A model generated the notes under the pieces. That model saw only the letters and a list, made by a program, of their open reading frames with translations. It was not told the DNA's origin and made no database searches. From NCBI GenBank assembly GCA_905194315.1, contig CAJJRX010000007.1, forward strand, positions 15,399 through 79,398: a stretch of DNA of 64,000 nucleotides, written 5' to 3'. The DNA is from an uncultured Sutterella sp. GTDB taxonomy: Bacteria > Pseudomonadota > Gammaproteobacteria > Burkholderiales > Burkholderiaceae_F. Positions 35,511 to 45,540 of the stretch are shown one piece after another. Position 1 is the first letter of the stretch. The number at the start of each line of letters is the position of its first letter. A program made the position numbers and the translations under genes.

Positions 35511-36200
35511 ATGGTTCAAAAGTCTAATGTTGCTAAGTGCTCTTCCTACAGTTTTGCCGAGGAGGTGGCCAATTCGATTACACATGGTGTGGCGGCATTA
35601 CTGAGCATCGCGGCTCTGGTCGTGATGATATGGTATGCGGTGACGCATACAGGTCAGACGAGCGCTGTGGTCAGCGCCGCAGTGTTCGGCAGCTCAATGG
35701 TGATTCTCTACACAATTTCCACGCTTTATCATGCCGTACCCAGAGGCAAGGCCAAGGAGATACTGCAGATCTTTGATCACGGGGCAATCTACCTCATGAT
35801 TGCCGGATCCTACACCCCGTTCTGTCTGGTCAGTCTTAACGGCGTGACCGGATGGGTGCTCTGTTCTGTGGTCTGGGCGATTGCTCTGTTCGGGATGCTG
35901 TTTCAGCCGCTGCTGATGAAGCGGGCGGACTGGCTCAACTGCATTCTCTATCTGCTGCTTGGCTGGGCGGTGGTTGTTGTGATTAAACCGCTGATTGCTG
36001 TTCTGCCTACGGGCGGTCTCTGGCTGCTGGTTGCGGGCGGTATTGTCTACTCCGTCGGGGTGGTGTTCTACCTCTGGGAAAAGATTCCCTTCAATCACGC
36101 CATCTGGCACGTCTTTGTGCTCGCCGGAACGCTTTTGCAGTTTCTCTCCGTTATTCTCTATGTTCTCCCCTCGGCAAACACCATTATGCCTGTGCTCTAG
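35511..36200 (+). CDS. Hemolysin III (TrhA/PAQR) family membrane protein
   Basis: The 229-aa protein has seven helices and the family residues ISTLYHAVP, FDHGAIYLMIAGSYTP and HAIWHVFVLAG with conserved His and Asp that bind a metal in PAQR proteins. Bacterial members are implicated in membrane-lipid homeostasis; hemolysis is not established for most. GAGGAGCC lies upstream and a strong terminator follows. Confidence 0.9.
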   Translation: MVQKSNVAKCSSYSFAEEVANSITHGVAALLSIAALVVMIWYAVTHTGQTSAVVSAAVFGSSMVILYTISTLYHAVPRGKAKEILQIFDHGAIYLMIAGSYTPFCLVSLNGVTGWVLCSVVWAIALFGMLFQPLLMKRADWLNCILYLLLGWAVVVVIKPLIAVLPTGGLWLLVAGGIVYSVGVVFYLWEKIPFNHAIWHVFVLAGTLLQFLSVILYVLPSANTIMPVL

Positions 36201-36226
36201 CAGCTGATCTGCCTTCAGAGCCAACT

Positions 36227-36255
36227 GCCGGCGATGTTGTGTCGCCGGCTTTTTT
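36227..36255 (+). terminator. Intrinsic terminator after hemolysin III
   Basis: GCCGGCGA / TCGCCGGC, 7-nt loop, then six T. Confidence 0.9.
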
Positions 36256-36427
36256 GTAAGCGGACAGTGCTGATCACAGAAGGTGGGCCGTCAGCACACA
36301 TACTGCTCAAAAAACTGATATTTTTAATCTTGAGTATTTCCGGGAAGTCATCCCGGAGCAAAAGGTGTTGCAACAGCGCACCAGACTGATCCGACCTGAT
36401 TTTCAGCCGACTCCGAAGGGGGGCGAA

Positions 36428-36949
36428 ATGAGCGTTTTACTTGATAAGTATATTGAGGCTCACGAGAAGCATCCACAGATGATGAGCATTGCCGGCAAAC
36501 TGATCAATCTGGCTTACAAGATCATGTCGTTGCTGGTGTTCCTGTCAATTCCGCTGCTATTTATTTATGTGTTTTCGTTTGAAAAATTTTTGCTTGAGCA
36601 CCTGACGGACAACAAATTTGCTGTCTGGGCTGTGATTGCGGTCACGGCGGTCTCGGGTCTGCTTATTACAAGGTATTTGTGCAGAGGAAAGTTTGCCACG
36701 AAATATCCGTTAATCGCGCTGATGTCTGTTGCAATGGGCGTGATTACCTACTGGCGGGAAACCGGTCAGATGGTTTATGCCGAAACCTGGTTTGTGTTTC
36801 CGGCGTTTTTTGCTCTGCTGATCCTGTTTTCACTGATTTTCCGCCGTGCACAGGAAAATTTTATGTATCTGCTCTGGGTCCTGATTGCGGACAATCCCAA
36901 AGAGCGATACCTGCGATACAGAGAGGTGCAGAACATTCGGAAACGCTAG
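36428..36949 (+). CDS. Small membrane protein, unknown
   Basis: The 173-aa product starts at 36428, preceded by AAGGGGGG. It has about four membrane helices (residues about 32-50, 64-82, 92-107 and 118-137) and a charged C-terminus (NPKERYLRYREVQNIRKR). I do not recognise it. It stands alone between the hemolysin III gene and the helicase. Confidence 0.6.
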   Translation: MSVLLDKYIEAHEKHPQMMSIAGKLINLAYKIMSLLVFLSIPLLFIYVFSFEKFLLEHLTDNKFAVWAVIAVTAVSGLLITRYLCRGKFATKYPLIALMSVAMGVITYWRETGQMVYAETWFVFPAFFALLILFSLIFRRAQENFMYLLWVLIADNPKERYLRYREVQNIRKR

Positions 36950-37063
36950 CCTGAAGGTGCCGTCTGCAGTGCCTCAGGAAATTAATCCCGGGGACGGCCC
37001 TGGACGGCCCCCTTTGTAGCTGCTAAGCTCCCGGGTGATTAAGTATTCATTTTTCCGGGAATC

Positions 37064-40000
37064 ATGGTTGGCGTTTACGAGCGGCTTCTTACAGCACTGT
37101 TTCAGAAAAAAATTGCTGCGGATACTGAGCAGAAATATTTTTACGGTGAGCGGCCTGTTGCGCCGCAGGAGGCAGCCCGGCTGCTTTCTGGCTATGTGGC
37201 TGAAATCCTGGAGAAGGTGCTCCGGCGCAGACTTGAGGATAACGGAAGTGTTGAAGACGCGGTGAAGTTCGTCAACGATGCTGTCCTGCATATTGCCAGC
37301 TCGCCGGTAGTTGCCGGAGACGACCTGCTCGATGCCGGGGCAAGGATCCTGACAGCTGTTCTTGAGCGAACCGGAACGGATGAGGCCCTTAATCAGGAAC
37401 TTCAAAGACTGCTCCCGAACACCGGATTGACCCGGAGCAGCCTTTTCAGCGGGGCTGGTGAGGGATTTACGCTTGCCAGTGAACTCGCCCGTGAAATTCT
37501 CTCTGCAGACAGAATTGACTGGCTGGTGAGCTTTGTTCGCCAGTCAGGGATTGCACCGCTGATGAAGAGCCTCGAGGAGGCAACAGGCCGCGGGGCAAAG
37601 TTCCGTCTGCTGACCACCACCTATATGGCGGTGAGCGATTTTGCCGCAATTAAACGCCTTGCGCAGCTGCCTAATACGGAAGTGAGGATCTCGTACGATG
37701 AGAATACGACACGTCTTCACGCCAAAGCCTACCTTTTTTACCGCAACACCCTGAGTCACTCGGTGTATGTCGGCTCCTCGAACCTCTCCGCTGCCGCCAT
37801 CGGTTCAGGGATGGAATGGAATGTAAAGTCAACCTCGGCAGAGTCTCCGGCGCTTGTGCAATCGATGTTTGAGCGGTTCGAGCGGTACTGGAACGACAGC
37901 AGCCTGTTTGTCCCGTACACGCCCGGCGATGATGAAAGGCTGGAGAAGGCGCTTAGCCGGCCGTATATGCCGCTTGAATACAGCAGTGCCGAGCAGAACA
38001 GCCTTGAGAATACGGACGGTCTGCCTCTTGCGCCTTTTGAGCTCTTTGATTATCAGGAAGAGGTGCTCACGAAAATTGCCGATGCGCGGCGTGATCTGCA
38101 CTCACACAGAAATCTTGTGGTGGCGGCGACCGGCACAGGTAAAACGGTTATTGCAGCCAACGATTTCAAACGTTTTCTGAAAACGCATCCGGATGCGACC
38201 CTGCTCTTTATTGTGCACCGTGAGGAAATTATCCGCCAGGCAAGGGAAACGTTCAGGCGCGTGCTGGAAGACGAAAATTTCGGCGAAATGTGGTTTTCCG
38301 GGGTTCGGCCGTCCGTCTTTCGCCATGTTTTCGCCTCTGTAGCCACATTGAGCTCTCAGCTCAAAAAAGCCCCGTTCCCGAGGGACGCCTTTGATTACAT
38401 CATTGTTGACGAAGCCCACCATGTGACCGCTCCGAGCTACGCTGAGGTGCTCTCGCAATTTGACCCGAAGGTGCTCCTTGGACTGACAGCCACTCCTGAG
38501 CGTCTTGACAATGCAGACGTGAGGAAAGTCTTTGACGGACGCTATACCGCAGAAATCCGCCTCGCTGATGCGATCAACAAGGGGATGCTGGTGCCTTTCA
38601 CATATTACGGCGTCCCTGATGTGGTGGACCTCTCCGGAGTACGCTGGAAGGGCGGTCAGTATGTGGCGAGCGATCTGTCACAGATTTTTATTAACAGTCC
38701 TGAGCGCAGCACGCATATTCTGGATGTGGTGCGGGACAAAATCCCTAATTTTGATCAGATTCAGGCACTTGCCTTCTGTGTGGATCAGGCGCATGCAAGG
38801 GCGATGACAGCCGCGTTTGATAGGGCTGGCTACCGTGTCGCCTGCCTTACGTCTGATAACAGCAATCAGCGCGAGGAATTGCTCAATAAGCTCAAGAGCC
38901 GTGAAATTAACTGCCTTTTTGTGGTGGATATGTTCAACGAAGGCGTGGACATTCCGGGCATTGATACCGTTCTATTCCTTCGCCCCACACAGAGTCTTAC
39001 GGTGTTTCTGCAGCAGCTCGGCCGCGGGTTGCGCCGTGCAAAAAACAAATTCCGTCTGCGGGTGCTGGACTTTATTGCCAGAACCCGTGCCGAATATGAC
39101 TGGAGCAGACGTCTTGGCGCCCTGATGGGCTTCAACCCGAAGGTGTCCGCGTCAGTGATCCGCGAAGCGATCCGTACGGACAATTATCCGTATCTGCCCA
39201 AGGGCTGCCAGATCAGCCTGACGGATGTTGCACAGTGCACTGTGCTGAAAAACATTGAAGACCACATTAACCGTTTGGGCCGCGACAGTGCTGTGGTGGA
39301 TACGCTGCGTGACTGGATGGCGGGTAAGACCGGGGAGCCGTCTCTGGAGGCGTTTCTTGCTGATACAGGGCTCTCGCTGGATCATATCTACAAGCGTGGA
39401 ACCTGGACCAGGCTGAAGAGCGCACTGACTGGCGGTCGTGATCCCGGATTTGACAAACGCCTGCAGCGGGCGGTGTACAACCGCTGGCTTCTCATCGACG
39501 ATGCCGATTATATTGAGTTTCTGATCCGGCTTGTCAGGAACGGGTTCTCCATTGATACCAGCTCTCTCTCACAGTCGGAGTCGGCTTATCTGATGATGTT
39601 TTATTACGATTACTTCGACAGCAGGGGTCTGTTTGCCACTGCCGAGCAGATGCTCTCGGCACTGCAGGCGGATGCGGCACTTCGTGAAGAGCTGCGTGAG
39701 CTGCTGCCGCTTTTGCGTGCAGGAATGTCAAAGGGACTCCGAGGTGTTTCCGGCGCCCCCGGGCAGCTCACACCTCTTAAGCTCTACGGCCGCTACACCA
39801 AAGGTGAGATTCTTTCAGCCCTTCAGCGTTGGACTTTAAACAGCAGACCCGATCAGGTGACCGGCGTGAGTTACGGGGATCTGAAACCTGTTGAAAAAGC
39901 CCCGCAGCAGGCGGAAGTACCTTTTGCCGCCATGTTTGTCACCGTGAACAAGGACGGGAAGACGACTACGGCGTACAAAGACTACGCCATAGACGGGCAG

Positions 40001-40258
40001 ACATTTCACTGGCAGTCGCCCAACAGCGCCTCTGAGGGAAGTGCTGAAGGCAAAAAACTGCTGGATCCCTCCCGCCTCAAACTGCTTTTTGTCCGCCATT
40101 TTGACATGGTGGACAACCAGCGTCGCGAAACCTACAGCTACCTAGGTCCGGTTCGCTACGTCAGCCATACAGGGGAAAAACCTATATCGTTTGTTTGGCG
40201 TACGGACTATCCTATTCCCGAAGAGGTTTATCAGTACGCCCGCCACTATCAGAATTAA
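37064..40258 (+). CDS. PLD-domain SF2 helicase with C-terminal DUF3427-like region
   Basis: The 1064-aa protein has an unknown helical N-terminus (residues 1-130), a phospholipase-D nuclease-type domain with one HxK motif (LHAKAYLF near 219, then VGSSNLS near 233), an SF2 helicase core with Walker A ATGTGKT (near 357) and DEAH (449-452), the second RecA domain (VVDMFNEGVDIP, QLGRGLRR), and a long C-terminal region of the DUF3427 type. Such fusions occur near defence genes and are suspected of cutting or remodelling foreign DNA. No partner gene is seen here, so it appears to act alone. Role in phage defence is inference. Confidence 0.85.
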   Translation: MVGVYERLLTALFQKKIAADTEQKYFYGERPVAPQEAARLLSGYVAEILEKVLRRRLEDNGSVEDAVKFVNDAVLHIASSPVVAGDDLLDAGARILTAVLERTGTDEALNQELQRLLPNTGLTRSSLFSGAGEGFTLASELAREILSADRIDWLVSFVRQSGIAPLMKSLEEATGRGAKFRLLTTTYMAVSDFAAIKRLAQLPNTEVRISYDENTTRLHAKAYLFYRNTLSHSVYVGSSNLSAAAIGSGMEWNVKSTSAESPALVQSMFERFERYWNDSSLFVPYTPGDDERLEKALSRPYMPLEYSSAEQNSLENTDGLPLAPFELFDYQEEVLTKIADARRDLHSHRNLVVAATGTGKTVIAANDFKRFLKTHPDATLLFIVHREEIIRQARETFRRVLEDENFGEMWFSGVRPSVFRHVFASVATLSSQLKKAPFPRDAFDYIIVDEAHHVTAPSYAEVLSQFDPKVLLGLTATPERLDNADVRKVFDGRYTAEIRLADAINKGMLVPFTYYGVPDVVDLSGVRWKGGQYVASDLSQIFINSPERSTHILDVVRDKIPNFDQIQALAFCVDQAHARAMTAAFDRAGYRVACLTSDNSNQREELLNKLKSREINCLFVVDMFNEGVDIPGIDTVLFLRPTQSLTVFLQQLGRGLRRAKNKFRLRVLDFIARTRAEYDWSRRLGALMGFNPKVSASVIREAIRTDNYPYLPKGCQISLTDVAQCTVLKNIEDHINRLGRDSAVVDTLRDWMAGKTGEPSLEAFLADTGLSLDHIYKRGTWTRLKSALTGGRDPGFDKRLQRAVYNRWLLIDDADYIEFLIRLVRNGFSIDTSSLSQSESAYLMMFYYDYFDSRGLFATAEQMLSALQADAALREELRELLPLLRAGMSKGLRGVSGAPGQLTPLKLYGRYTKGEILSALQRWTLNSRPDQVTGVSYGDLKPVEKAPQQAEVPFAAMFVTVNKDGKTTTAYKDYAIDGQTFHWQSPNSASEGSAEGKKLLDPSRLKLLFVRHFDMVDNQRRETYSYLGPVRYVSHTGEKPISFVWRTDYPIPEEVYQYARHYQN

Positions 40259-40514
40259 TTCTCGACTGTACCTGGCTGGCGGAATCGACCGAGCACAGAA
40301 GTATCTGTGTTCCGAATAGGCGCTCGCTGCCCATCGAGCTACTCTCTGGAGAGTATCGAAGTACGAAATCATAGAGGGGCAAGTGGAATTTTCAAAAATT
40401 CTTTAAAGACCATACAGGATTGCTCTAAGGACTTTCACAACCTGACGTCTGTCAGCGCATTAGCATACAAATATTCAAAGAATTTCAGTGCTTTATGCCG
40501 TCAGGAGGAGAGAG
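40259..40514. other. Intergenic region before carbamate kinase 2
   Basis: 256 bp without a credible gene; it should contain the promoter of the carbamate kinase/FdrA operon. No distinct motif was recognised. Confidence 0.4.
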
Positions 40515-41438
40515 ATGAAGGTTGTGGTCACACTTGGAGGTAATGCTCTGCTGAGACGCGGGCAGCCGATGACTGCCTGCAATCAGCGCGAGAACGTCAG
40601 AGTGGCCGTCATGGCACTGAGAAATGTTGCGCTCAGACACCGTCTGATTCTCGGACACGGAAACGGTCCGCAGGTAGGTCTGATTGCTCTGCAGAATGAC
40701 GCGTATGCCCATCAGGTGCCGGCCTATCCGTTCGATATCCTCGGCGCAGAAAGCCAGGCGATGGTGGGTTACATGTTTGCCCAGGAAATGCGCAATGCAC
40801 TGGGTGAGGGCACTGTGGTTTCACTGGTCACGCAGTCCGTGGTTGACCCGGAGGATCCGGCTTTCAGCAACCCGACCAAGTTTATCGGACCGGTGTATAC
40901 CGAAGAGCAGGCTCTGGCGCTTGAAAAAGAAAAAGGCTGGGTGATGAAGGCGGACGGTCAGTACAGACGCCGCGTGGTGCCCAGTCCTCTGCCACGCAGA
41001 ATTGTTGAAATTGAAGCCATCAGAAGACTCGTTGACGCGGGTGTTACCGTGATTGCCGGTGGTGGCGGCGGAGTGCCCGTGGTGGAAAAGGATGGAAAAC
41101 TGCAGGGGCTTGAGGCGGTGATTGACAAGGATTACTGCTCAAGTCTGATGGCTCGTGAACTTAATGCGGACCGGCTGATCATTGCCACGGATGTGAAAGG
41201 GGTATTCACCGGCTGGGGAACGCCTGAGCAGAAACTCATTCGCAGCGCCTCGCCGGAAACCCTTCTGGAAATGGGTTTTGCCGCCGGCTCCATGGGACCG
41301 AAGGTACTGGCGGCCTGTGAATTCGCCAGAGCCACCGGCAGGCGCGCTGTGATTGGCGCTCTCGAAGAAATTGAAGGTATGGTAGAGGGGATGGCAGGGA
41401 CGCAGATTCAGTCGGACCTCGAGCTGGCCTACTACTGA
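40515..41438 (+). CDS. arcC: Carbamate kinase 2
   Basis: The 307-aa product starts at 40515 behind AGGAGGAG. Family motifs are VTLGGNALLRRGQPM, HGNGPQVGLIALQND, AGGGGGVP and VIDKDYCSSLMA. It is clearly a paralogue of the kinase at 27027. It heads the unit NRAMP-like permease, DUF1116, FdrA, small FdrA C-terminal protein, the same association as ybcF with fdrA and ylbE in E. coli. It should therefore turn carbamoyl phosphate from oxalurate phosphorolysis into ATP. Confidence 0.94.
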   Translation: MKVVVTLGGNALLRRGQPMTACNQRENVRVAVMALRNVALRHRLILGHGNGPQVGLIALQNDAYAHQVPAYPFDILGAESQAMVGYMFAQEMRNALGEGTVVSLVTQSVVDPEDPAFSNPTKFIGPVYTEEQALALEKEKGWVMKADGQYRRRVVPSPLPRRIVEIEAIRRLVDAGVTVIAGGGGGVPVVEKDGKLQGLEAVIDKDYCSSLMARELNADRLIIATDVKGVFTGWGTPEQKLIRSASPETLLEMGFAAGSMGPKVLAACEFARATGRRAVIGALEEIEGMVEGMAGTQIQSDLELAYY

Positions 41439-41550
41439 CATCAGTAAACGGAACAGGGCGAAGCGGTGAAAAGACAAATACCACAAAGCCCTGACAGACT
41501 ATCAGGTTGTCTGCGGCAGTCCCGCAGAACCTTCTTTAAGGGGATGAGGT

Positions 41551-42786
41551 ATGAACGCCTTCTTTAGAAAACTCAAGTCCAGCGGACCTGCAGCGATTAT
41601 CACCAGCGCCTTTATCGGCCCCGGCACGATTATTGTCTCGACCAAAGTGGGCATTTCTTTCGGTTTCAGTCTGCTCTGGGCGACAATATTTGCAGTTATC
41701 TCCCTGATTCTGCTTATGGAGACCGCCTCCCGTATTGCCATTGTGACGAGAAAAGATCTTGTTGAGGCGATCATCGACGTGTTCCCCGGAAACCAGCTCT
41801 GGAAACGGTTTATTCAGGTCCTGATGCTGCTGGCGGTTCTCACGATCTGCTTTGCGTTCCAGACCGGAAATCTGACCGGCGGTGCGCTCGGCTTTGCGGA
41901 TATCTTTGGCATTGGCACCACCCCGGTTGTGCTTGGAATGACAGCGGTTGTCCTTGCGGTGACGCTGCTCGGTTCAACAAAGTCACTCGAATTCATCATG
42001 AAGCTTTTTGTCGGTGTGATGGGCTTCATCTTTATTTTCACCATGCTGGTGGTCAAACCCGATCCTGCCGCCATGGCTGCAGGTCTGGTTCCTCAGCTCC
42101 CGCCCGGAAGCTATGTCCTGACGCTGGCACTGGTCGGCACGACACTGATCGGGATCAATCTTATCCTTCACTCGATTACCTCCAAAGCCCGCTGGAGCAA
42201 GGTTGAAGATCTGGCTGATGCCAAGTGGGATATCGGCTTTAACATTCTGATCGGCGGTCTGATCACCATCTCTCTTGTGGTGACTGCGGCAACGGTTCTC
42301 CGCGGTAGCCCGATTGCCGGACATCCCGCGCTTGCCTTTACGCGTTCGCTCGAACCGGTACTCGGCAGCTATGCCCGCGTGCTTGGTGACCTCGGGCTCT
42401 TTGCCGCCGGGCTCTCGTCCGCCATTGCCATTCCGTTTACGCTCAAAAACATCACAACAAGCGTGTTCCGGTTCTCTGATGGTGTGCACGGTAAAAAGGC
42501 TAACGCTATTGCGGTGGTGGCCATCCTTTTCGGGGCGTTCCTTTCCATTACCGGTAAAAACCCGCTTGAGATTATCATTACGGCACAGGCTGTGAGCGGC
42601 TTTTTCCTGCCGCTGATCACAGTACTCATCCTGATTGTTGCCAATAACAAAAAGCTTCTGGGTCAGTACACGAACAACATGTTCCAGAATCTGATCGGTA
42701 TTCTGGTCGTCGTGCTCACGGTACTGCTCGGTGCTAACGGTATCATTCAGGCATTCAATTCGCTGATGAAACTTCTGGGAGGCTAA
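41551..42786 (+). CDS. NRAMP-fold permease with diverged metal site
   Basis: The 411-aa protein has eleven helices and aligns with the NRAMP family: GPAAIITSAFIGPGTIIVST in helix 1, then the helix pattern of LeuT-fold carriers. Canonical NRAMPs bind metal with DPGN in helix 1 and MPH in helix 6. Here helix 1 has GPGT (residues 23-26) and helix 6 has GINLILHS (N203), so both metal-site motifs are altered. Within an oxalurate/oxamate operon it more likely carries an organic acid or ureide. The next gene starts 4 bp downstream. Confidence 0.78.
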   Translation: MNAFFRKLKSSGPAAIITSAFIGPGTIIVSTKVGISFGFSLLWATIFAVISLILLMETASRIAIVTRKDLVEAIIDVFPGNQLWKRFIQVLMLLAVLTICFAFQTGNLTGGALGFADIFGIGTTPVVLGMTAVVLAVTLLGSTKSLEFIMKLFVGVMGFIFIFTMLVVKPDPAAMAAGLVPQLPPGSYVLTLALVGTTLIGINLILHSITSKARWSKVEDLADAKWDIGFNILIGGLITISLVVTAATVLRGSPIAGHPALAFTRSLEPVLGSYARVLGDLGLFAAGLSSAIAIPFTLKNITTSVFRFSDGVHGKKANAIAVVAILFGAFLSITGKNPLEIIITAQAVSGFFLPLITVLILIVANNKKLLGQYTNNMFQNLIGILVVVLTVLLGANGIIQAFNSLMKLLGG

Positions 42787-42789
42787 CCG

Positions 42790-44025
42790 ATGTTAACTGC
42801 AAACAAAATTGCCATGGAACGAATGGCAGCGGCAGATCCGGTGCTGGTTGATATCCAGCTCGCCCGAGACGTTCTGCCGGGCTTTGCCAGAAACATTCTG
42901 CTTCATGCCGGCCCGCCTATCGCTTTCCGTGATATGTGCCCGCCGATGCAGGGGGCTGTGTACTGCGCCCTGATTAACGAAGGCTTTGCAAAGACGATTG
43001 AAGAGGCGCGGGTTGTGGCAGAGAGTGGAGAGATCCGTTATGAGCCCTGCCACCATTTCAAGACGGTGGGCCCGATGACGGGCCTCACGACCTGGTCAAT
43101 GCCTGTCTGGGTGATCGAGGATAAGAACACCGGCGAACGTGCGTACGTTAATGTGAGCGAAGGTCAGGGGGTGGGGTTGCGTTTTGGTGAATACAGCCAG
43201 AAAACGCTCGACAAGCTCAACTGGATAAAAGATGTCTTTATGCCCGTGTTCCAGAAGATTCTTCGCGAGGACGGACCGGTTGATCTTGCGCCGATTATGG
43301 CGCAGGGGCTCGCCATGGGCGATGAGCTGCATATGCGCAATCTGGCGACCACCTCGCTTATTCTGAAGAAGTTTGCCCATTCGATCGGCAAACATGCGGG
43401 CGAGCATGCAGCGGATATTCTGAAATTCATCTCCGTGGGTAATGATCAGTTCTTCCTCAATCTGGCGATGGGGGCAAACAAACTGATCGCAGACAGAGGT
43501 GACGGCGTGCGCGGGTCAACCGTTGTCACAGCCATTGCGCGCAACGGGGTTGAGGTCGGTATCCGGATCAGCGGTCTGAAGGGGCGCTGGTTTACCGCAC
43601 CCGCACCGATGATTGACGGGCTGTATTTCCCGGGGTTCACCGAAAAAGATGCCTGTCCGGATCTCGGTGACAGCGCCATCATGGAAACCGGCGGTTTCGG
43701 TGGCTGCGCGATGATCGCCTCGCCCGCTATTGTGAAATTCCTCGGTCAGGACAGCGTGGAGATTGCTCACAGAACCACGCAGAACGCCTACAAAATTGCC
43801 TGCGGCACCAATGACAAATACCAGATTCCCATTCTGGACTTCAAAGGTATTCCGCTCGCTCTGGATGCCATGAAGATTGTGGAAACGGGGCTCACCCCGG
43901 TGCTCAATACCGCTATTGCTTCGAATAAAGCAGGGCAGGGCATGGTGGGGGCCGGGATGTCGGTGACGCCTGTGAAACCCTTTGAAGACGCCATTGTCGC
44001 GCTGGCTCAGGAACTGGGAGTATGA
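42790..44025 (+). CDS. DUF1116 protein, AllG/YlbE-like subunit of oxamate carbamoyltransferase (module A)
   Basis: The 411-aa product matches the DUF1116/YlbE family: LLHAGPPIAFRDMCPPMQGA, GNDQFFLNLAMGA, ARNGVEVGIRISGL and GDSAIMETGGFGG. In E. coli YlbE (AllG) acts with FdrA (AllF) and YlbF (AllH) to convert oxalurate and phosphate to oxamate and carbamoyl phosphate. The next gene is FdrA, 1 bp away. No DUF2877 (AllH) gene is seen nearby. A paralogue lies at 50115. Confidence 0.88.
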   Translation: MLTANKIAMERMAAADPVLVDIQLARDVLPGFARNILLHAGPPIAFRDMCPPMQGAVYCALINEGFAKTIEEARVVAESGEIRYEPCHHFKTVGPMTGLTTWSMPVWVIEDKNTGERAYVNVSEGQGVGLRFGEYSQKTLDKLNWIKDVFMPVFQKILREDGPVDLAPIMAQGLAMGDELHMRNLATTSLILKKFAHSIGKHAGEHAADILKFISVGNDQFFLNLAMGANKLIADRGDGVRGSTVVTAIARNGVEVGIRISGLKGRWFTAPAPMIDGLYFPGFTEKDACPDLGDSAIMETGGFGGCAMIASPAIVKFLGQDSVEIAHRTTQNAYKIACGTNDKYQIPILDFKGIPLALDAMKIVETGLTPVLNTAIASNKAGQGMVGAGMSVTPVKPFEDAIVALAQELGV

Positions 44026-44026
44026 G

Positions 44027-45529
44027 ATGCTGAAAAACCTTGTTATCACAAACCGTTATTACGACTCTGCGACGCTCATGCTCCTGACCAACAAAGTCAA
44101 GGCTGAGCTTGGGCTGGCGACAGAAGAGATTGCCGTGATGATGGCCACGGACATGAATAAACGCATCCTGCATGAGTCCGGACTGCTTGCCGAGGCCGGC
44201 GAGAGTGCCAATCCGGGTGATGTGGTGGTGGCGATCCGCAGCGATATGCCCGATGAGGAGATCCTTGCCCTCGTTGAGCGTTTCCTGAGCCGTCGTGCGG
44301 CAAAAAAGACGCAGGCCGTTGAGGTGACCTCTGTCAATGACGCCCTGGAAGTGAGCCCGGAAAGCAACTTTGCGGTGGTGAGTCTGCCAGGCGTCTATGC
44401 GGCGCGCGAAACCCGCAAGCTGCTTAATGCCGGTAAACATGTTCTGCTCTTTAGCGACAACATCTCTGTGGAGGATGAGGTCAGTCTCAAGAAGCTTGCG
44501 GTTGAAAAGGATCTGCTGATGATGGGGCCCGACTGCGGCACGGCCATTATCAATGGCGTCGGTCTGGGCTTCTCCAATACGGTGCGCGAGGGAAGAATCG
44601 GCATTGTTGCCGCCTCCGGCACTGGGCTGCAGGAAGTGGCAACACTGATTTCCAATGCGGGCTCGGGGATATCGCAGGCATTCGGCACCGGCGGACGGGA
44701 TATCAAAGACAAGGTGGGCGGCATTATGATGCTCTACACGCTTGATCTGCTCATCCGGGACAAAAACACCGATGTGATAGTTATCGTGGCCAAGCCGCCT
44801 GAAGATGGGGTGCTGGCGAAGATGATCGAAAAACTCTCCGGCGTTCTCAAACCGGTTGTCGCCTGCTTCCTGGGTGCTGATCCGGCGAAGTTTGAGGGCA
44901 CGGGTATCCATTTTGCATCGACACTGCATGAGGCAGCGCAAAAAGCGCTCGCCCTTGAAGGGGTGAAGATCGCAGAGGAGGCATCGTTTGAGGACGTGCT
45001 CGCAAAGCATGCCGGTCTCCGTGGCGACGGTTATATCCGGGCAATCTACTGCGGCGGAACCCTTGCTTACGAAACGCTCCTGATGCTTTCCCGAAAGGGG
45101 CTGCCGGTCACTTCGAACCTTCTGCATGATGCCTCGCATCTCTCAAGCCGTGATGTGAGCCGGGTCAACGCAGTGATCGATATGGGCGACGATGAGTTCA
45201 CGGTCGGGAAACCTCATCCGATGATTGACCCCGGTGCGCGCAGTGAACGGCTTCGTGCGGAGGCCGCGGATCCGGAAGTGTCTGTGATCATTGCGGATGT
45301 GGAGCTCGGTTACGGCTCCAATGACCTCGCGGCGGATGTGCTCGCATCGGATGTCAGAGAGATTCTTACCCGGCGTCCGGACATTGCGGTGATTACCGTT
45401 ATCTGCGGCTCCTATCAGGATTATCAGGGCTATGATGCCAAAAAGAAACTCCTGGAAGAGGCCGGTGCCATTGTCCCTGCTTCGAACGCCCAGGCGGTCG
45501 AACTCGCTCTCAAGCTCTTGAAGAAATAA
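44027..45529 (+). CDS. fdrA: FdrA/AllF-like protein lacking its C-terminal domain (module A)
   Basis: The 500-aa product (ATG at 44027, GGGAG upstream) is FdrA: a succinyl-CoA-synthetase-like fold with VVSLPGVYAARE, MMGPDCGTAI, IVAASGTGLQEV and FGTGGRDIKDKVGGI, then GDDEFTVGKPHPMIDP. FdrA is the AllF subunit of oxamate carbamoyltransferase. It stops about 50 residues short of the paralogue at 48453; the missing C-terminal segment is encoded separately at 45541. The upstream frame extension to 43982 overlaps DUF1116 and was rejected. Confidence 0.88.
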   Translation: MLKNLVITNRYYDSATLMLLTNKVKAELGLATEEIAVMMATDMNKRILHESGLLAEAGESANPGDVVVAIRSDMPDEEILALVERFLSRRAAKKTQAVEVTSVNDALEVSPESNFAVVSLPGVYAARETRKLLNAGKHVLLFSDNISVEDEVSLKKLAVEKDLLMMGPDCGTAIINGVGLGFSNTVREGRIGIVAASGTGLQEVATLISNAGSGISQAFGTGGRDIKDKVGGIMMLYTLDLLIRDKNTDVIVIVAKPPEDGVLAKMIEKLSGVLKPVVACFLGADPAKFEGTGIHFASTLHEAAQKALALEGVKIAEEASFEDVLAKHAGLRGDGYIRAIYCGGTLAYETLLMLSRKGLPVTSNLLHDASHLSSRDVSRVNAVIDMGDDEFTVGKPHPMIDPGARSERLRAEAADPEVSVIIADVELGYGSNDLAADVLASDVREILTRRPDIAVITVICGSYQDYQGYDAKKKLLEEAGAIVPASNAQAVELALKLLKK

Positions 45530-45540
45530 GGAGGACAGTC

